From positions 2,480,001-2,544,000 of the forward strand of contig NZ_JAVIWQ010000002.1 of the NCBI RefSeq assembly GCF_034313965.1: DNA of 64,000 bases, read 5' to 3'. This DNA comes from Herbaspirillum sp. RTI4. GTDB taxonomy: Bacteria > Pseudomonadota > Gammaproteobacteria > Burkholderiales > Burkholderiaceae_D. Positions 63,371 through 64,000 of the stretch are shown here, piece after piece. The position numbers and the translations under genes are program-made. The notes under the pieces were generated by a model, which saw nothing but the letters and a program-made list of their open reading frames with translations, searched no databases and was not told the DNA's origin. Numbering within the stretch: position 1 is the first letter of the stretch; each line of letters starts with the position of its first letter.

Positions 63371-64000
<630 letters not shown>

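Overview
The window looks like chromosome from a betaproteobacterium, most likely of the Oxalobacteraceae (Herminiimonas/Collimonas/Glaciimonas type). This rests on the gene families and the moderate-to-high GC: a VgrG with a Burkholderiales-style effector behind it, a RegB/RegA pair beside a cyoABCD operon, NorR facing flavohemoglobin, and glutathione-dependent formaldehyde oxidation. No rRNA, tRNA, integrase, transposase or CRISPR array was recognised. The species call is inference.

Layout. 1-7.3 kb: the end of an MFS transporter, a family 25 glycosyltransferase, an orphan peptide-type solute-binding protein and a large dCache-PAS-GAF-GGDEF-EAL c-di-GMP protein. 7.6-16.6 kb: a type VI secretion island. 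vgrG is followed by a large GC-rich effector that turns abruptly AT-rich (near 12.34 kb) where its GH19-like lysozyme tip begins. Then come an overlapping immunity-type gene, an orphan GH19 lysozyme cartridge with no normal start, its own overlapping immunity-type gene, and two copies of a third exported protein family (one decayed). Each of those two copies is followed by the same hairpin. This is the most interesting part of the window and reads as a stack of exchanged toxin and immunity cassettes. 16.8-18.8 kb: formaldehyde detoxification (class III ADH and S-formylglutathione hydrolase). 18.9-29 kb: a two-component system, a DUF2846-type protein, a heavy-metal-type RND efflux system and an OprB-like porin.

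29-37.5 kb (minus strand, then plus): RegA, RegB, SURF1, CyoD, CyoC, CyoB and CyoA form a tightly overlapping redox-control and quinol-oxidase block, with a divergent MHS-type transporter. 37.7-42.9 kb: an EmrB/EmrA/outer-membrane tripartite drug pump divergent from a TetR regulator, with a palindromic operator candidate between them. 43-47.8 kb: a four-gene set (exported cupredoxin-like protein, GGDEF-EAL protein, DUF3034 protein, exported truncated hemoglobin), then a YjfB-like small protein. 47.9-51.6 kb: a pseudouridine synthase, then a sulfide/persulfide module (DUF442 phosphatase-like domain fused to an SQR-like flavoprotein, plus a persulfide-dioxygenase-like metallo-hydrolase) beside a palindromic repeat element.

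51.7-58.2 kb: a LysR regulator, DoxX, two overlapping pirins, then hmp divergent from norR. Three GT-N7-AC boxes and a sigma-54-like promoter lie between hmp and norR, a readable nitric-oxide response unit. 58.2-64 kb: an LLM flavin oxidoreductase, a gamma-carbonic-anhydrase-like protein, TerC/Alx, an HD-GYP phosphodiesterase, a MerR regulator with a 19-bp-spaced promoter abutting its start codon, and the beginning of an aldo/keto reductase cut off by the window edge. Five short tandem repeats, each with a different unit length, sit in intergenic spaces between 37 and 63 kb.
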